Assembly (NCBI GenBank): GCA_028706895.1
Contig: JAQTVG010000031.1
Location: 1 to 8,666 of the forward strand
Direction: 5' to 3'
Source: Candidatus Omnitrophota bacterium
GTDB lineage: Bacteria > Omnitrophota > Gorgyraeia > Gygaellales > Profunditerraquicolaceae
Length of the DNA stretch: 8,666 bases
Positions 6,579 to 8,666 of the stretch are shown here, one piece after another. The notes beneath the pieces are model-generated. The model saw only the letters and a list, made by a program, of their open reading frames with translations, had not been told where the DNA came from and did not search any database. Each line of letters starts with the position of its first letter. The stretch's first letter is position 1. Both the position numbers and the translations under genes were made by a program.

Positions 6579-6913
6579 CCCTTGAGCCTCCTGATCTTGG
6601 TTATATCAAAGGTGCCGTACTTTTCATATATGCGCACCGCCAGGCCAACCACCAGCAGCGTAATAGATAATCCTATGACTATCGTCGTCAGACAAAGCGC
6701 CTGTGGCAGCGGGTCCACCATGTTGGAAATCTCCTGATTCCTCGCGAATATAGGGGCGCGTCCGTTCGTGCGATAACCTATCAGAATTAAAAACATGTTT
6801 ACCGAATATTCAATAATGCCAAGGCCTATGATTATCTTTATAATATTTCTTTTTCGAAGGAGACAGTATAACCCCACACAAAATAATATAAAGCAGAGAA
6901 AATATAGGCTCAT
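6575..6913 (-). CDS. mrpC: MrpC/MbhG-like (NuoK-related) antiporter subunit
   Basis: This is a 112-residue, three-span protein of the MrpC (MnhC) branch of the NuoK family. The first spans carry GLGIIEYSVNMFLI (residues 31-44, E35), and the third contains the MrpC-specific DPLPQALCLTTIVIGLS at 67-83, where NuoK would have its second glutamate region. The IFARNQE loop at 55-61 is also family-like. In Mrp antiporters MrpC sits between the MrpA tail and MrpD, and the gene order B-C-D here agrees. The ATG at 6911-6913 shares one base with the mrpB stop (TAATG). AAGGAA lies about seven bases upstream. The C-terminal codons overlap the ribosome site of mrpD. Confidence 0.92.
   Translation of the reverse strand: MSLYFLCFILFCVGLYCLLRKRNIIKIIIGLGIIEYSVNMFLILIGYRTNGRAPIFARNQEISNMVDPLPQALCLTTIVIGLSITLLVVGLAVRIYEKYGTFDITKIRRLKG
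6587..6592 (-). promoter_or_regulatory. Consensus Shine-Dalgarno site for mrpD
   Basis: A perfect AGGAGG on the minus strand lies eight bases before the mrpD ATG and within the last codons of mrpC. Together with the ATGA overlap it indicates coupled but strong initiation of the antiporter subunit. Confidence 0.75.
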
Positions 6914-7329
6914 TATTCTTTTCCTTCCGTAGATCTTATCAGCGCCCAGAATATCACAAAAAGGCCCATCCCTACCATAAAGGCGCCCGCTATATCGCTA
7001 AATGGGATTGTTTCAATGCGGTGCTGATCGGTTATAAAACCCATTATGGAAATAAATAAAAATATTACCGCCGCAAGGCTCATTATGAAAATGGCTTTTG
7101 ATCTATTTAATTTTTTCAAGACAGCGTCCTTGCCGAATGCAAGCATCAGAAGAATAAATGACAATGCTATTATTACTCCTCCGGCAAACCCGCCGCCCGG
7201 GCTCGTATGGCTCTGCAACACAATATATATACCATATAAAAAGACCACGTTTATGACAAGACGCGTAACGGTTTTGACGATCAGGGTCATTCCCTGTTCT
7301 TTGGTTTTATTTTTTATCATTTGAGTCAT
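6913..7329 (-). CDS. mrpB: MrpB/MbhF-like antiporter subunit
   Basis: This 138-residue, four-span protein is of the MnhB/MrpB family (also MbhF), an essential small subunit of Mrp-type Na+/H+ antiporters. The family signature SHTSPGGGFAGGVIIALSF follows the first span. The other spans are regular, and the final one is followed by a short charged tail. The open frame extends back to an ATG at 7405-7407, but I chose the ATG at 7327-7329: it has AAGGAAAGG eight bases upstream, and the extra residues would not resemble MrpB. It overlaps the MbhD/E gene by 23 bases. Another in-frame ATG at 7288-7290 (MTLIVKTVTRL) would match the usual MrpB N-terminus, but AGGGA directly abuts it, which is too close for initiation. 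No close equivalent exists in complex I, so this gene marks the operon as Mrp-linked. Confidence 0.92.
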   Translation of the reverse strand: MTQMIKNKTKEQGMTLIVKTVTRLVINVVFLYGIYIVLQSHTSPGGGFAGGVIIALSFILLMLAFGKDAVLKKLNRSKAIFIMSLAAVIFLFISIMGFITDQHRIETIPFSDIAGAFMVGMGLFVIFWALIRSTEGKE

Positions 7330-7840
7330 GAAGGCGGCCTTTCCTTCTTGTAATGGCCAGGACTCCAATAGCGGCGGCAAAAAGTATCGCCACTTCACCC
7401 AGCGCATCGTAACCCCTGAATCTTAATGTTATAGCGCTAACAAGATTGGCAGAGCCCGTCTTTTTAAATCCGTTTGCGATATATTCGCCTGAAACTCTCA
7501 TCAAGGGCTCGCCAAATCGCGGTAATTCCTTTAATACCAGGAATATTAGCGTCAAAAATAAAGCGATAAATACAAGCGTTGAAACCGTATTAAACAACCA
7601 ACGCCCATCTTTTACAAGCGGCAGGTCCTTATTTATAGTGCCGCGTATGAGCACAATTACGCACAATATCTCAACTACCAATTGCGTCATTGCCAGGTTC
7701 GGCGCCTTTAATATCAAAAAGGCCAGGCATAGCCCCAATCCTGCCGCGCTTAAGGCGATAACGCTTGAAATCAGGTCCTTGGTCCTCACCGCGACGATAC
7801 TGGCGCAGATCATAAATATCAATATTAAATGCAATTCCAT
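7307..7840 (-). CDS. Fused MbhD + MbhE protein (MrpA C-terminal domain)
   Basis: This 177-residue membrane protein corresponds to the C-terminal part of MrpA, which in Pyrococcus Mbh is split into MbhD and MbhE. Residues 1-66 form the DUF4040/MbhD part, with three spans and the motif APNLAMTQLVVEI at 46-58 (E57 is the conserved acid). Residues 80-164 form the MbhE part, with spans near 85-104 and 148-163 and the signature ITLRFRGYDALGEV at 137-150 (D145 and E149). Here the two are one polypeptide but separate from the NuoL-like gene upstream, whose stop is nine bases away. The ATG at 7838-7840 has AAAGGA five bases upstream. In Mbh structures this unit is the structural counterpart of NuoJ, so it is a second J-like module beside the protein at 4640-5128. 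Confidence 0.88.
   Translation of the reverse strand: MELHLILIFMICASIVAVRTKDLISSVIALSAAGLGLCLAFLILKAPNLAMTQLVVEILCVIVLIRGTINKDLPLVKDGRWLFNTVSTLVFIALFLTLIFLVLKELPRFGEPLMRVSGEYIANGFKKTGSANLVSAITLRFRGYDALGEVAILFAAAIGVLAITRRKGRLHDSNDKK
7338..7346 (-). promoter_or_regulatory. Shine-Dalgarno site that selects the mrpB start
   Basis: AAGGAAAGG on the minus strand lies eight bases before the ATG at 7327-7329 and inside the 3' codons of the upstream gene. It favours this start over the longer frame beginning at 7407. Confidence 0.65.
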
Positions 7841-7849
7841 ATCAATCCT

Positions 7850-8666
7850 TTATTTTAGCAGCGCAAAAAACAGCCCCAGCATACCTAACAAGATCCAGAC
7901 CTTATACGTAGGCAGCACCCCGTTATGAAGGCGTTGAAAAATCCCTGACACATAAAAAATCTTCTTGCCCCCTTCGTATATATCCAATAATCCTTTTTCC
8001 GAGCGCATATAAAAACGGCGCAGCCACCCGATTTCTTTTACGGTATCATAAAATTCTGTTCCCATAACCAGATTTTCTTCTTCGTTTAAATCTCTGGTTT
8101 CGGAACCTGAATACGCCCCGTCCTGCCGCAGGCTGAGCCTGCTTGATTTAAAGATAACACAACCAAAAACCAAACCTATCACTACAAGCACAGAGGCCAA
8201 TTTCGGCGACCAGATACCCAACAAAGTCGCTTTGCCAACAGGCATATAAGCAGATACAACCGGAAATATAAAATGTTTTAAAGGCATGTTGAACGCGAAT
8301 ACGCCGAACAAAATGCAAATCGCGGCTAATATCACGCATGGGCCCCACATGGTCCACGGCACTTCTTTTATCCCCCTGGCTTTTGATGTGGTAATCGCCT
8401 GGCCTAAAAACATTGCGTGAAGCAATTTCATGAAGCTGGCCAGGGTGAGGCCTGACCCAAACATAGCCGCTGCTAAACAAAATAAGACTAATAATTCCTG
8501 GAGCTTTGACCCTTGGCCCTGAATTCCCTGTATTAGCCCCTGATATATCAACCACTTTGATACAAACCCGTTAAACGGCGGTATGCCCGATATTGAAAGG
8601 CTGGCGATCAAACAGGATATATATGTAATAGGCATCGCCTTTGCCAGGCCGCCGAGAGAATTTAGT
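7850..8666 (-). CDS. NuoL/MrpA-type antiporter subunit, C-terminal part (5' end outside window)
   Basis: The frame is open to the right edge. 271 residues are visible, and the segment LGGLAKAMPIT at the edge is the conserved NuoL/MrpA/HyfB stretch before span 11 or 12, so the true start lies well beyond base 8666. SGIPPFNGFVSKW follows, with the conserved span-12 lysine. Further spans are followed by a hydrophilic stretch (EENLVMGTEFYDTV) and a long, partly amphipathic segment (RSEKGLLDIYEGGKKIFYV) before one last span at the end. This layout recalls the lateral helix and final span of NuoL and MrpA, but it is shorter. It is the antiporter-like subunit of the complex, distinct from mrpD. With the MbhD/E gene directly behind, it behaves like an MrpA whose tail has become a separate gene. 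HyfB-like naming is an alternative. Its start and full length are unknown. Confidence 0.87.
   Translation of the reverse strand, partial: LNSLGGLAKAMPITYISCLIASLSISGIPPFNGFVSKWLIYQGLIQGIQGQGSKLQELLVLFCLAAAMFGSGLTLASFMKLLHAMFLGQAITTSKARGIKEVPWTMWGPCVILAAICILFGVFAFNMPLKHFIFPVVSAYMPVGKATLLGIWSPKLASVLVVIGLVFGCVIFKSSRLSLRQDGAYSGSETRDLNEEENLVMGTEFYDTVKEIGWLRRFYMRSEKGLLDIYEGGKKIFYVSGIFQRLHNGVLPTYKVWILLGMLGLFFALLK

Noticed and set aside
7330..7407. N-terminal extension of MrpB back to an ATG at 7405-7407
   Set aside because: It would overlap the MbhD/E gene by about 100 bases, adds residues unlike MrpB, and a better start with AAGGAAAGG lies at 7327-7329.
7446..7928. Plus-strand open frame of 160 codons opposite the MbhD/E gene
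   Set aside because: It is antisense to a gene with clear MrpA-tail motifs and has a low-complexity, Asn/Thr/Ser-rich composition typical of reversed membrane genes.
8148..8555. Minus-strand open frame of 135 codons inside the NuoL-like gene
   Set aside because: It lies in another frame within the NuoL-like coding region, with no family motif or ribosome site.
1..8666. CRISPR arrays, tRNA or rRNA genes, insertion sequences, riboswitches
   Set aside because: The window is covered by overlapping protein genes, with no spaced repeats, terminal inverted repeats or structured intergenic region.

Overview
The window is almost entirely one tightly packed operon on the minus strand. It encodes a membrane-bound, energy-converting group 4 [NiFe] hydrogenase of the Mbh / Mrp-linked kind. 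Transcription runs from high to low coordinates. Twelve complete genes and one gene cut by the right edge are joined by overlaps of 1 to 26 bases or gaps of at most 12 bases, so the set looks co-transcribed and translationally coupled. No promoter for the operon lies in view; it must start beyond base 8666. I see no RNA gene, mobile element, CRISPR array or non-coding stretch longer than a few tens of bases.

Layout in transcription order. (1) Ion-translocating module: C-terminal part of a NuoL/MrpA-type antiporter subunit (7850-8666, partial), a fused MbhD+MbhE protein equivalent to the MrpA tail (7307-7840), MrpB (6913-7329), MrpC (6575-6913) and MrpD (5130-6578). (2) Complex I-like membrane connector: a NuoJ-like protein with a TTG start (4640-5128), a NuoK-like protein (4323-4643) and a NuoA-like protein (3987-4319). 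(3) Hydrogenase module: NuoB-like small subunit (3547-3981), NuoC-like subunit (3076-3537), [NiFe] large subunit (1822-3063), NuoH-like membrane anchor (881-1822) and a 2[4Fe-4S] ferredoxin-like subunit (516-884). (4) Maturation: a HycI-type endopeptidase (41-541). A few codons at 1-35 may be the tail of a convergent plus-strand gene.

How the parts work together (inference from family knowledge): reduced ferredoxin, or another low-potential donor, passes electrons through the 2[4Fe-4S] subunit and the small-subunit cluster to the NiFe site. H2 is formed there, or consumed in reverse. The redox energy is passed through the NuoH/A/J/K-like membrane arm to the two antiporter-like subunits and the Mrp subunits, which move H+ and/or Na+. 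The large subunit keeps both CxxC nickel-binding pairs, so it should be a working hydrogenase rather than a NuoD-type or cysteine-less relative. The operon carries its own matching protease.

Organism: the genes indicate an anaerobic, H2-metabolising prokaryote. Base composition is moderate (roughly 40-45% GC by eye). Strong AGGAGG-type ribosome sites, a TTG start and the operon style fit a bacterium. An uncultured lineage with fermentative H2 metabolism is plausible, but the sequence alone does not settle the phylum.

The most notable point is the hybrid composition. The operon combines Mrp subunits (B, C, D and a split MrpA) with a separate NuoJ-NuoK-NuoA set. This gives two J-like and two K-like modules in one predicted complex.
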